This document shows positions 11,062 through 28,456 of a DNA stretch of 64,000 bases, in pieces. The first letter of the stretch is position 1. Every line of letters begins with the position of its first letter. Under the pieces are notes generated by a model. That model worked only from the letters and a program-made list of their open reading frames with translations, was not told the origin of the DNA and did not search any database. The position numbers were made by a program, and so were the translations under genes. The stretch is taken from assembly GCA_002633025.1 (NCBI GenBank), contig NMRB01000985.1, positions 115,648-179,647 on the forward strand. Reading direction: 5' to 3'. The DNA comes from Notospermus geniculatus. Its lineage: Eukaryota; Nemertea; Pilidiophora; Heteronemertea; Lineidae.

Positions 11062-11880
11062 GGTGAGAAAATGTCCCGTGTTCTGTTGTACCTGTATGGT
11101 TCACGGGGCATTTTATCACCTGACAAAATAACTGCATGTCCATGTTCCGTGTTCCTGTATGGTTCACGGAGCATTTTACCACACCCTACAAGATGATGAT
11201 AATTCCATGTCGGTGTTCCATGTTCCTGTATGGTTCATCGGCACTACAAGGACAACTTCATGGCCATGTTCCTGTATGGTTCATGGGGCATCATATCACA
11301 CGCTACCGAATGACGACAGCTATATGTCCATGGTCCTGTATGGTTCAGGGGGCATTTTATCACACCCTACAAGGTGACAATAGTTGCATGTCGGTGTTCC
11401 CTGTTACTGTATGGTTCATGGGGCATCATATCCCACGCTACCGAATGACGACAGCTCCATGTCTGTGTTCCATGTTGCTGTATGGTTCATGGGCACTTGT
11501 GACCTGTTCTGGCAAAAACAGTCGCATATCGCTCTTAGCTTGGCAGGTTGAGACCAAATGTTTCTCAGTTTCAATACTGTCTGTTGATGAAATCTAATCT
11601 GAAACAAGCTATTTCTTCCATTCTTTCCTGGTGTTGAGGCTCACCTTCTGAGCAACATGCGCCTGGTTTTGCCAGAGTGGGTCACATTTTATCACACCCT
11701 ACAAGATGACGAAGTTCCATGGCCATGTTCCAGTATGGTTATGGGGCATTTTATCACCTGACAACGTAACTGCATGGCCATGTTCCAGTATGGTTAATGG
11801 GCATTTTATCACCTGACAACATAACTGCATGGCCATGTTCCAGTATGGTTAATGGGGCATTTTATCATCTGGCAAGACGA
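11062..11880 (+). repeat. Minisatellite of ~60-75-bp units, interrupted by a MITE
   Basis: The unit is roughly 'ccatgttcctgtatggttcatggggcattttatcacaccctacaagatgacgaca'. The core 'gtatggtt' occurs about ten times. The units are uneven in length and base order. The array is cut by a GTGACC-type MITE at 11498-11687. Confidence 0.8.
11498..11687. mobile_element. GTGACC-type MITE inside the minisatellite
   Basis: The left end TTGTGACCTGTTCTGGCAAAA pairs with the right end TTTTGCCAGAGTGGGTCACAT. The body differs from the copies at 8730 and 11950, but the ends are the same type. Minisatellite units lie on both sides. Confidence 0.6.
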
Positions 11881-11949
11881 CGAATTCATGTCTATGGGCA
11901 CTGCTCCACCTGAGAGTTTTCTCGTGCGAGCTGGTTCCCTTACAAATTT

Positions 11950-12126
11950 ATGTGACCCGATCGAGCAAAATCAGGTGCTTGCCGCAGGTGATCATCACTG
12001 GTCATCAGTTTACTCAACTATTATCACTGCTGTTCATGCAGAGACATACATATCAGCTCATGCTGCAATTCTGTTAGTCCTTTCCTTGGTTGCGAAATGC
12101 ACCTACTTTTGTTAGATCGGGTCACA
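11950..12126. mobile_element. GTGACC-type MITE
   Basis: The left end is ATGTGACCCGATCGAGCAAAA and the right end TTTTGTTAGATCGGGTCACAT, a near-perfect inverted pair. The interior ('gatcatcactggtcatcagt', 'tgcagagacatacatatcag') matches the element at 8730. Confidence 0.8.
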
Positions 12127-12128
12127 TA

Positions 12129-12568
12129 CACAGGCAAAAATGTTGGATGAAAATTGGATATCCAGGCATTTTCTATATCCATTTTTCATCAACCGGATGA
12201 AAATTGGATATAGAAAATGCCTGGATATCCAATTTTCATCAGAAATGTATTTCCATATTATATCAGATCTATATCCATTTTTCATCCAACAGGTTACATA
12301 ATATTTTCATCCCATATTTATGAAATTTGCATATTGGTATGGATAATAGTGGTATAATGTTGCAAGTTGAGTCCTTCTTGCATTTTCATGGCTTTACTTT
12401 TGCTCTGCTGCATAATGGTTTTTAGTAGGAAACTAATCTGATATAAATTGCATGATGAAAATCTTATAGATAGCATTTTCTATATCATTTTCTATATCAT
12501 TATCCTCGGTTTGTATATCCATTTTTTATCAGATTCATATCCAATTTTCATCCAACATTTTGCCTGTG
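12129..12568. mobile_element. 440-bp MITE with nested palindromes
   Basis: Terminal repeats: CACAGGCAAAAATGTTGGAT at the left and ATCCAACATTTTGCCTGTG at the right. Inside, 'ggatgaaaattggatat' and its complement recur, forming an inner near-palindrome at about 12142-12240. It is AT-rich and non-coding. Confidence 0.85.
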
Positions 12569-14025
12569 CTGCCACCACGCGGTCTTCACGACTGTTAATC
12601 TCTAAAAGAGCCAGACGCGGAGTGTGATTTACCGAAGGGGTGAGCCCGTAGCGTCTGGCCAAGCGAGACTACTGAAATAGGAGCGAGGAAATCATTTTAC
12701 CAAAAGACCATTTATTATAATCTAGTATATTTACATATGAGAGGGGTTTACGATGATGAGTTGCTGAAAAAATGTACACGAAAAACTAAAGCACCTGATG
12801 AAACAGCCAGGTATTACAAGTGGGCCTACACAACGGTTCCAATATAACAAGATGAAAATGTTCCCCATGCTTTTCAGAAAGCACCCGTGAATTTACGTGC
12901 CCAAAAATCTAGTATTGTTCCAGTCTGGCTTACAATCACCGTAAGGGCCTAGTTTTCTAAGTTGCCACTAAATCGGCAATTAACCATTGTTTTTTCCCCA
13001 TGGCTTATGTCGAGACCAATGAAACAATGGTCTGCCCGCAGTTTCTATGGTTGAGTTGCCCATAGAAAGCAAACTGGTGTGAGAACTCTCCCATAGAAAG
13101 GTGCCTCTAGAGACAGGCTTGCAGATACATAAACCCATGGATGCTGAAGAAGGACGTCCAGGTCAATAAATCAAATACTGTGGCATTCTTACATACTTTA
13201 CAAATAACAGCATGATCCAAATTTACTAACAAAAATCAGCATTTGCCTCGATACGAAACTTCAAGCTAACATTTACAGATAATTGCTTGAAAACTTTGAT
13301 GCCGTCAAATAAGATAATTCGTACAAAAACTGAAAACTGAACCACAACACCATCTTCCACCTCAACAACCACACAACAAAGTCCAGTTGCTCTGAGAATG
13401 CTGGCCTACGCAATTCTAAAGGTTCAGGGTCCCCTTACAAATTTCCCATAACTTTACGAATGTAAAGTGAACAGTAGGTTTCCTGCAAATGTACAGCTGT
13501 TTGCGTGCGCGTAAAGTGAAGTGGGCTTCATAATTATAAGGTAAAGTTAAGAGAGATTCGTAAATAAGGTCCCAGAAAATACTCAAAAAGAGTCCGTTGT
13601 TCTTTCTGATTCGTCAGTCCCCCTAGCCTTATACAAAATGATGACATATTGAATAGACTATCAAAGATGAAGTACAACATAAGGAAATATAATTTGAACC
13701 CGTCAGGCCATTCCAATTTCATTCCTGGTTTAACAAGGAGCAATTAGTCCGAACAAAATTTCTCACCATGTGCTTCAAGTAATCAGCACTGTGAGAAAAA
13801 TTCATGTAAAACCAAACTAAAATTGGTATGGCCTCACAGTAAATGCACAGCATGAACCAATTTAGCATAAACCTCACCTGTACAGTTTACTAGTTTCATT
13901 ACCCTAGAACCCTAGCAGAGTAACAGCCCAAGTCCTTTTCAACTAGACTCAGGCTCATGCTACATCGCGGCAAACCCGAAGTCAATACAGATATAATACA
14001 TATTAGACACAGTGCACATGGATTC

Positions 14026-14290
14026 ACCGACAGGCCACACTGCCCATAGAATCCACAGCGCTGCCCATACTCTACCCAATGCTGTCTCCCATAGAATATG
14101 TGCATGAGCTAGACTTTCCGACAGGCCACACTGCCCATAGAATTGGCAGCGCAGTCATATACTCTACCCAATGACATCGCCCACAGAATGACTTCCCAAC
14201 AGGCCACAGTGCCCATAGACATACACTCTACCCAATGACGTTTCCCATAGAATATGTGCATGAGTGAGACTTCCCATACAATTTCTACAC
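14026..14290. repeat. Degenerate ~85-100-bp tandem array
   Basis: About three units carry 'gacaggccacactgcccatagaat', then 'actctacccaatga', then 'cccatagaatatgtgcatgag'. It lies beyond the probable 3' end of CDC73. Confidence 0.6.
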
Positions 14291-14453
14291 AGTCACAATG
14301 CCCACACAATGCAGCCCGTACACAGTATGCAATCCCGTGAATTTGCAGCAGTCACTTCCAAACGGGCACAAAACAGAACTGTCTCATTCTCTGGCAGCTG
14401 AATCAATCCATCCGTTACGTTCTCGAATCATCGCCTCAGAATCGAAGGTGTGG

Positions 14454-14459
14454 TTTATT
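14454..14459 (-). terminator. Candidate poly(A) signal for CDC73
   Basis: An AATAAA on the minus strand lies 435 bp past the CDC73 stop codon. It is the nearest canonical hexamer I found. Use is not shown by the sequence. Confidence 0.35.
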
Positions 14460-14568
14460 CTTCATCATGTGCCTGGAAAAGAGAAAGAAAGAAACTGAAA
14501 AGACATCTTAAAAGGACAGATATCCAATAAAAAACCCAAAGAACAAAACACAAAATGATATAATATGA

Positions 14569-14728
14569 AGGGTTGTCTCCGAATTTCACAAATTTTCGAC
14601 CCCAACCGGGGTCTTCCTCAGGCACTTTCTAGTCGAGCTACCAGAAGTGAAACGGTAACTCGACTAGAAAGTGCCTGAGGAAGACCCTGGTCGGGGTCGA
14701 AAATTTGTGAAATTCGGAGACGACCCTC
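14569..14728. repeat. 160-bp hairpin, just 3' of CDC73
   Basis: The left arm 'gtctccgaatttcacaaatt', with 'gaccccaaccggggtcttcc' and 'ctcaggcactttctagtcga', is repeated inverted on the right with few changes ('gaccctggtcggggtc'). The loop is about 20 bp. It could be a foldback element. If transcribed with CDC73 it would form a long stem in the 3' UTR. Confidence 0.8.
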
Positions 14729-14893
14729 CTTAGGACAGATAGATGTTGATTGGTCCCCAAGTGACGGCTGTTCCAAATCTGGCGTCAAGTCCTAACATGT
14801 CCTTCACCTCCTTCTCGTTTAGGTTCTGGCAAAAAAGGGCCCCATCGCCCTCATTTTTCAGGAAATCCTCCAGTAAGGTATGTTTCATATCTT

Positions 14894-21822
<6,929 letters not shown>

Positions 21823-22029
21823 GATTCTGGTTCCAAATATGTCCGCACAAGATGATGGCGCTGGTCTTTTTTGGTGCAGAGTTCGTAAATGAAAATAAAA
21901 TTTTAGTTGAACGCCGTCAGTAAAGTAGCACGGACTTAAAAAGAAACAATAAAGGTGTTTAGGTAATTTGTAAATCTTTCCTCTGCGGTACACATGCCCA
22001 AAAACAAAAGGCAAACGCCTGGGTGCGAG

Positions 22030-22390
22030 CAAACTCGTCCCCAGTGGGTTTACGTTCCTACAACACCACTGGAAAGGGCTGACGACTTCAGGAATACTGC
22101 GCATGCGCAATCTACTAATTTTGAGGCGAATCACGCCGAGGCCGCGATGATGTTCGCAACAAACCATGCTAACTATTCGTTTGAAATTGCTCTAATACTC
22201 AAACAACTTCGTGTTTTGGGTGTATTATATGACTCTTTAGGCATATATGATATTTTTCAGTCATCGAAGAACGAAATATTGTGGGAAACAGACATTTTGG
22301 CACGCTGCCAGCGGTTGACCAGAAATTTTGGTCAGATCGCAGCCCTTTCCAGAGATATCCTCGGATGAGGTAGATCTGGGTACGAGATTG
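22030..22390. repeat. Left arm of a perfect 361-bp inverted repeat (CDC73 5' flank)
   Basis: The reverse complement of this arm returns at 23150-23510 with no difference that I could find. It starts 208 bp upstream of the CDC73 start codon, so it probably carries that gene's promoter or 5' UTR. The arms are 759 bp apart. Confidence 0.92.
22098..22109. promoter_or_regulatory. NRF1-type site in the CDC73 5' flank
   Basis: TGCGCATGCGCA is the palindromic NRF1 consensus, common in animal housekeeping promoters. It lies 276 bp upstream of the CDC73 start codon. A second copy at 23431-23442 is in the inverted arm. Confidence 0.6.
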
Positions 22391-23149
22391 GGGTGCGAGG
22401 TTGATGCCCAAATTAGGGCCTGGGGAATCCTCAGGGAATCCCATCCTACAGTGGGGTGTGGGTGTGGCGCTTGAACCGGTGAGCGAAAGTGCGCGCTGTC
22501 TTTCGCCCAAAAAAGGGAGACAGTTGGTCGGCGGGATGAATAAAGACTAGTAAATGATTTTACTTGAATTTTGCAGTAGGCCTAGATGTCTACAAATGTA
22601 GGCACCCTACTTCGCTATGCTATAGAAATCTGAAAGTAAAGGCATTTGTTGGCTTTTATTCATGATTTCGCCGGAAAAGAGGGGGTGCAATGTGCTAGAA
22701 ACACTATTGAAATCTGCAGTAAATTTCAATGATTTGCTCCAAACTTCAGAATTTCTCGGTCGATTTTGTTGGCCGAAAGGGGGCCGTGCGCCGGTTGCGC
22801 CCCTTGGATCCGCGCCTGTTGTGCCCAGTCGGGCCAGGGTCCGCGGCGGATCCCGTCACACTGACCGCGGTTTCATTTCTTGTTTTTTCTTATTCTATTG
22901 CATCAGTTGTCATACTCCAAGTCTTTTTGCAATTTGATTTGCCTGTCGAAAACACTTGATTCAAACACCCCAACGTAACAATCCCCACCATGGGACCCTC
23001 ATGCATCAGATTTATTTTTGTTCCATGCAAACTCAAATTGCAAAACTTCGAATTTGCATAAAAAATACATAGTGATCGAACCCGCTGGCTACCAGCAGAC
23101 CACCTGTCCTGGAATGCATTTGTCTGTGATGTATTGGCACTATCTCGCT

Positions 23150-23510
23150 CAATCTCGTACCCAGATCTACCTCATCCGAGGATATCTCTGGAAAGGGCTG
23201 CGATCTGACCAAAATTTCTGGTCAACCGCTGGCAGCGTGCCAAAATGTCTGTTTCCCACAATATTTCGTTCTTCGATGACTGAAAAATATCATATATGCC
23301 TAAAGAGTCATATAATACACCCAAAACACGAAGTTGTTTGAGTATTAGAGCAATTTCAAACGAATAGTTAGCATGGTTTGTTGCGAACATCATCGCGGCC
23401 TCGGCGTGATTCGCCTCAAAATTAGTAGATTGCGCATGCGCAGTATTCCTGAAGTCGTCAGCCCTTTCCAGTGGTGTTGTAGGAACGTAAACCCACTGGG
23501 GACGAGTTTG
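23150..23510. repeat. Right arm of the 361-bp inverted repeat
   Basis: This is the exact reverse complement of 22030-22390. If that arm is the CDC73 promoter, this copy faces right, toward 23.5-28 kb. Confidence 0.92.
23431..23442. promoter_or_regulatory. Second NRF1-type site in the inverted copy
   Basis: TGCGCATGCGCA lies here as in the left arm. It is 284 bp before the first splice-like plus-strand exon at 23726. Confidence 0.45.
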
Positions 23511-23750
23511 TATCTCGCTATCCAACATATGTGACGTAATACTGGGACGGGTAAATATTCGCAATAGGGGTGACAGCTACCAGTAATGTGAATTCAGATC
23601 CTAAATTTTCGCCGTAATAGCAACAAAATCAAACGTCTTCCCCCCAAAACGCAAATGATGAGCTGTCTTCTTGAATTTTTACGTCACCAAATCTGATATG
23701 CGCTAATTATCAACTTTTTGTTCAGGGCTCCTACCATCCCTGCTGGGAAA

Positions 23751-24553
23751 ATGGACCGGCCTGTCCAGTCAACATGTACGGATGCCATGCACTGGGCCGA
23801 GTATGCACATTGCTGCTGCAAGCAGGTGGTCGGCGTGGAGCGCGTCTCCGACGATTCGCGGTGAGTAAAATCTCCATTTATCATTGTCATCTTAACAAAT
23901 TTCCCATGATTTCATACAGAAAAACAAAGTTTGGTTCATTTTCTTGGTTTCTGAGACATTGCTTTTGAAAACATCACTGGGGTATTTGATTTATTTGCGT
24001 TTACTTTTTGAGTGAACCGCCACCGTGTGGCCGGCCGTCACACGTGGCCATGGAAGCGCGCAATCTTCAACGTGTCGACGTGGGTTGCGCATGTTTCCCG
24101 CGGCATCTTCAGTTTGGATTTGGCGCTAACTTCTCCCGGTAACTTGCCCTTACTATTCATTCCTTTCGATTATTTCTTTCCTTACAACGTAATTCATTCT
24201 ATGCTGACAGAATGTTTCCAATTTTTGGATAGGCTTACATTTACTTGCATTTTATAAGTCTTTTCTTGAAAATTGGATTTTCAAGCACAATTATGGCGAG
24301 TTTTCGCAAATCCCCCGAAATGCTAACGCAAACGTCTGGGCCTATATCATTTTGTTCCGTGCTTTCTTCGCGGCGGCATCGAACAATGGGATTGGCGTTC
24401 GCGTTGGCGTTTCGGGGGGTTTGCGAAAACTGTATTGATGTTTACTTTGCGCCTGTATGTGACAAGGGTCGAAATTTTTGAAAATTGAGACTGGACTTTT
24501 TCCGTTGCAGACTGAGTCAGGATCCACGATGTCCTCAGGGCTTAGGACACTAG
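23751..24553 (+). CDS. Possible short spliced ORF (50 codons), unrecognised
   Basis: A stretch with a tttttgttcag acceptor (exon from 23726) and a GTGAGT donor after 23860 contains ATG at 23751 (MDRPVQST, then a Cys-rich AHCCCKQ). A second acceptor, ttttccgttgcag, opens at 24511 and the frame continues to TAG at 24551-24553. The phase joins, but the product has only 50 residues and no known domain. It may simply be part of a non-coding RNA. Confidence 0.2.
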
Positions 24554-24689
24554 GGAATTGGATCATCTCTGGCTCTCGTCCACCTGGACTCAGATGGCGG
24601 TTCCGTCAGCGACCGACCGTGGTAGATTGGGACGGTCTCCTTCCTTCTTGGAGCGGACGTTTGGATTTTTGCTTGAAGTGTCAAGAGTG

Positions 24690-25400
24690 AACATCTCTCT
24701 AATACTGCGACGCAACCCCCGTGGGAATTGTGCCGTAAGTTGGACACGCCCATGTTGGCCCGCATCAGTGGAACATTCCTTTCTTGTGTTTTATAATGGA
24801 TTCACTCATTCATTGGGAGATCAACTTTCCCGCCATTTGGCAGGGCACCGTGTGGACCATGACGTGCTGCTGATGGGATATTTTTCTTACACCATGCAGT
24901 TGGATTGAGTGGATATTTCTTCAGTGTCGGGTTGGAATTATTGTGAACATCTCTCTTTATTGTGACCTATGCCCGTAGAATTTTGTGAAGTTCAGTTGAC
25001 ACTTCCATGTTGTCCGCCTGCATCAGCATCCTGGAACTCCACGTGTATTGGCTACGTCAAGACTGAGCGTAGTCACAACCCTTGGTCGTCAAGATGCGCA
25101 TCAGTGGAACATTTCATTCATTGTGTAATGGAACATTCATTGGATGTCATCCGGTGAAACATTTCTGTGGATGGTACAGTGGAACATTGTGCCCGCGTTC
25201 AGTGGAATCAATTTCCCCGCCATTCGGCGGACAGCTGGGCGGATCATGTGGTGGAATTGTTTTTGTGCCGTGGTGTTTAAAATGCGATAGTTTTTTTACA
25301 TTGCGCGGTTGGATTAAGTGGATAATACATGTGTTCTTTAAACTATTAAGTGTCGGATTGGAATTGTGCCGTGAAGGACAAACTGGATTATTTATTCATA
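24690..25400. repeat. Diverged direct duplication with GTGGAACATT words
   Basis: The segments around 24760-24950 and 25100-25370 share a phrase order: 'gcatcagtggaacatt', 'ca.ttcccgccat.tggc', 'gttggatt.agtggata' and 'tgtcgg.ttggaatt'. They look like two old copies of one block of about 350 bp. No reading frame is shared. Confidence 0.45.
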
Positions 25401-25694
25401 CATTCAAAAAGGCCAAAGGCGGCACGAAGACTGGGAAATGGTAAGAAGTTTTACATTTTTGCACCATTTTCGGAACATTTCACAATTTTGACAAAAAATT
25501 CGGAATTTATTCAAAAATCTTTTGGCGACAGTTAAAAACTTTTTCAGTGGGTTTGGGTAAAAAGAAATTCTCTTCGTGCTCTTTTTTCATGCTTTTGGCA
25601 TTCTGAAACTTCAGGGGTGTGAAATGTCCCGAGTTGCACAGTCCCCGTTCTCTTTCAGCATCATCTATCTTGTTTCATCTGATTTTCATCAGTG

Positions 25695-25741
25695 GACTCA
25701 GTCAGTCAGATGTCAGTCAGTCAGTCGGTCAGTCAGTCAGT
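25695..25741 (+). repeat. (CAGT)n microsatellite
   Basis: An impure run of CAGT units, followed within about 30 bp by a G run. Confidence 0.9.
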
Positions 25742-26066
25742 AGGCCCTTGGGGAGTTTGGGGGGGGGGTAGTCTAGGCACTCTCTCGCACACTCCCGATT
25801 CCCTGCACTCATTTTTTTGGAGGCTGGATAAATACTCATTCAAAAACGATCCTCACAAACCTCCCAAAATTTTCGGCGGGCAATTTATTCAGCCTCATTC
25901 CAAGAATGAATAAGGATATCTTCTTCATTCTTGGTTTGTCTGTATTGTATGTATTTTATTTCAGGTCTTTTTCCCTTGGTAAAAGGTTTATAACTTGACA
26001 GTTTGTAAGCCTCTTACCAAACATTTTCGTGTGGCATCGGTTGTTTTTTTGAATTTTTTTTGTGAT

Positions 26067-26092
26067 GGAAGGAAGGAAGGAAGGAAGGATGG
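26067..26092 (+). repeat. (GGAA)n microsatellite
   Basis: Five 'ggaa' units in a row, then 'ggatggatg'. Confidence 0.85.
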
Positions 26093-26220
26093 ATGTCGCT
26101 CATGGATGAATTGCAAAATATCTGAAAAGAAGAATTCTAATAAACTTGCTAAAACAATTAATAGTAAAAAATCAATTTCAGCAGGAGAAAGAACCTCTAA
26201 TGGCTGAAATTGTGAAATGA

Positions 26221-26412
26221 TTTTCACTTGGTGTCAGTTTCTAAAGATATCTTTCACTTGGTGTCAGTTCTTTCACTTGGTGTCAGTTAGACATCTTTCA
26301 CTTGGTCAGTTGAGGCATCACTTGGTGTCAGTTTAGATATCTTTCACTTGGTGTCAGTTTAGATATCTTTCACTTGGTGTCAGTTAAGACACCTTCACTT
26401 GGTGTCAGTTAG
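26221..26412 (+). repeat. Short tandem array of TTTCACTTGGTGTCAGTT units
   Basis: 'ttcacttggtgtcagtt' recurs about eight times with spacers of 0-12 bp such as 'tagatatc'. Spacing varies from about 18 to 31 bp. The spacers are short and uneven, so this is not a CRISPR. Confidence 0.9.
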
Positions 26413-28456
26413 GTCATAACAGATATTTTGCAATCCAGGTAAGTCAACAATCGGTGCCACGTGGGGGGTAGAATCTCCGTCTGCGACGTCATCTGGTGGA
26501 TGTGACGTCACGGAATTAGATTCCGCTTCCTCTGTATTAAATGACAGGTAGGTTTGTTCCAAATCCTCGCTTCGGAAGAAAGAAGTCAACCAAAGTACGT
26601 ACCCTCTACCTTTACTTTAACCCGCCTGTGGGTTCTTGATGTATAAGCGAATTGGTCGCACCGGCCCTCTCTACCTGTTTGTAAAATATGGTATGCTTAT
26701 ACATGTATCTTTTTTGACTGTGTATCTGTAACTAATCCATCTTTTTTCCACTAATCCATATCTTCTTCCCATTTTCCTGTATAATTGTCGTGCACTGTTT
26801 ACTGTCATTTTGCACTTCACTTGTGCTTTCACTGGCGGGGGTTATGGGTTGGGTGTTTTCAATGGAGGGGTTATGGGTTGGATGTTGACTGCTTGTTGGG
26901 GAGGAGTGGGTGGCTACCAATTCTGGCCTTTTGGCAGGTAGCGTCATGAGGTTGGGGTCATGTACGGGAGAGGGTGGTTGCACAATCCTGCAATCTGAAT
27001 CAATCCACCTAAAATTATGGAAAAAAGTGACATTTTGTCTTTCATGAATCTCATGAAAAATTTTGAATACTCTTTTTATACAAGATTCAGATTGAACATG
27101 CACACATGTACACACGACTTGGAGGAGGGTGATTCCCTCGGAATCAGCTGACGTCACAATGCTACATGTATGGGAGGAGTTGATTGTGACAGCGGTTCTT
27201 AGGGATCACCGAGATCTGTAATCGTAAAAGTGGGCAAACTTGCCCCAAAATAATGCTGCAGTAGTCATCAATATCGATGGACTTCATACAAAAACTCGCA
27301 GCTAGAGGACATAACTGACATCTCACCAGCCATTTTTGCGAACCAAGGATCCTAAATAAACATGATAATATCAAATTTTGTTGTTGTCATCTTTTGCGAC
27401 GGTGATTTTTTCGGAAATTTTTCGCGTTATTTTTGATTGGCGTGGTGAGTTTATATATTTTTGAGTGGACAGATACTCGAGCGTTGTGAGCCACACACAT
27501 AGGCCCAGCCTAAACAATAAACATTTTTAAAATCGTTGGTTTTTGAAAGCTAACAGACGTCTTTTTAGTAATTTCAGACAGAATTCCCATTCTATGGATG
27601 TTTGGTTGTGACATTGTCGACCCTTCAATGAAGAAAAATGACCATGATTTCTGGCTGTTCGGTAGGTGTTCGTTTATTTCTGATGGTTGCATAAAAAATC
27701 CTTTTTTTACCTGCACCTCGAGGTCTTATCATTTTCCAATTACTACCGATATACCTTTCATCAACTGCCACACCTACTACTACTGCTGATTTTGAACTCT
27801 TCGCAGTGAGCGTTTCATTAATTTTCTGCTTCAGTTGACTGCTTCAGTTGACAGATCTTTTTTCAATTTCAGGGACAAAAGCATGGGCTTTCTGTTTTGC
27901 CACCGTTTCCATTGGATGCATTTTTCACGTGACAGGCTTACCATTGATGGGTGGAGCCTGAAGTGTTGCCTTGGGAATGATGATGCATCCAAAGTCAGGT
28001 AAGTACCGGTAGGCCCCAGGAAGTAGGCCCTGGTCAATTCTTCACTTTGTGGAGTGCACGTTGTTCGTTGCACAATTGGCAACTTTGGTATTCCTTTTGA
28101 CATCAGAAGAGTTTGTAAATGAAAGAAATAATTCATACAAATAATTTCATGATCTCCTGATATTAGAAGGCCTCAAGCATTTCTCATCCCAACTCAAGTC
28201 ATCATTTTGTAATGGCTTGTAGAGAACTTTGTACCTAATCTTGTGGAACAATTTCAAACAGTTGTACATTTTGAGGGTACTACATTGTAATTTCTTCAAA
28301 ATCAACAAAACCCCATGAAATTAAAGAAAATGGCTCTTCTCTGTTCCTTTTCGGGTACCGGTACTAGAATAGTACCCTTAGTACCCTCTGGTGGAAACAC
28401 TGGCAAAAGTATACCGGGTAAATAAATTGCTGATCTATATCACAGTCCTCATGGTC

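Larger units (their letters stand above)
9712..14893. other. Gene-free gap between the 3' ends of RABGGTB and CDC73
   Basis: I see no coding exons here. It holds a dispersed repeat (10085-10285), a minisatellite (11062-11880) with a MITE inside it, two more MITEs, a degenerate repeat array near 14026-14290 and a hairpin at 14569-14728. The part from 12569 to about 14000 shows nothing I recognise. A minus-strand AATAAA at 14454-14459 could serve CDC73. No clear poly(A) signal for RABGGTB was seen. Confidence 0.6.
21823..28456. other. Gene-poor region between the CDC73 5' end and the ANAPC2 3' end
   Basis: I recognise no conserved gene here. It holds the 361-bp inverted repeat, a possible short plus-strand transcript (23726 onward), diverged repeats sharing 'gtggaacatt' (24690-25400), simple repeats near 25695 and 26067, and a tandem array (26221-26412). 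Two minus-strand open stretches (26395-26589 and 26732-27008, the latter after a ccataattttag acceptor) encode Pro/Ser/Thr-rich sequence I cannot place. A plus-strand splice-like pair, 27578-27661 and 27873-27998, has good signals but only a short reading frame. A long non-coding RNA or a fast-evolving gene would fit. Confidence 0.5.

Noticed and set aside
14739-14893. A twelfth CDC73 exon reached through a 31-bp intron
   Set aside because: Animal introns that short are not spliced, and the gene is already complete and in phase with the TAG at 14894-14896.
22018-22510. Open frames of 100-160 codons around the inverted repeat, on both strands and in both arms
   Set aside because: The same frames appear in both arms only because the arms are exact copies. 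They show no family resemblance and lie in CDC73 promoter/5' UTR DNA.
26221-26412. CRISPR-like repeat array
   Set aside because: Repeats are about 17 bp with spacers of 0-12 bp that are similar to each other, in an animal genome. It is a simple tandem repeat.
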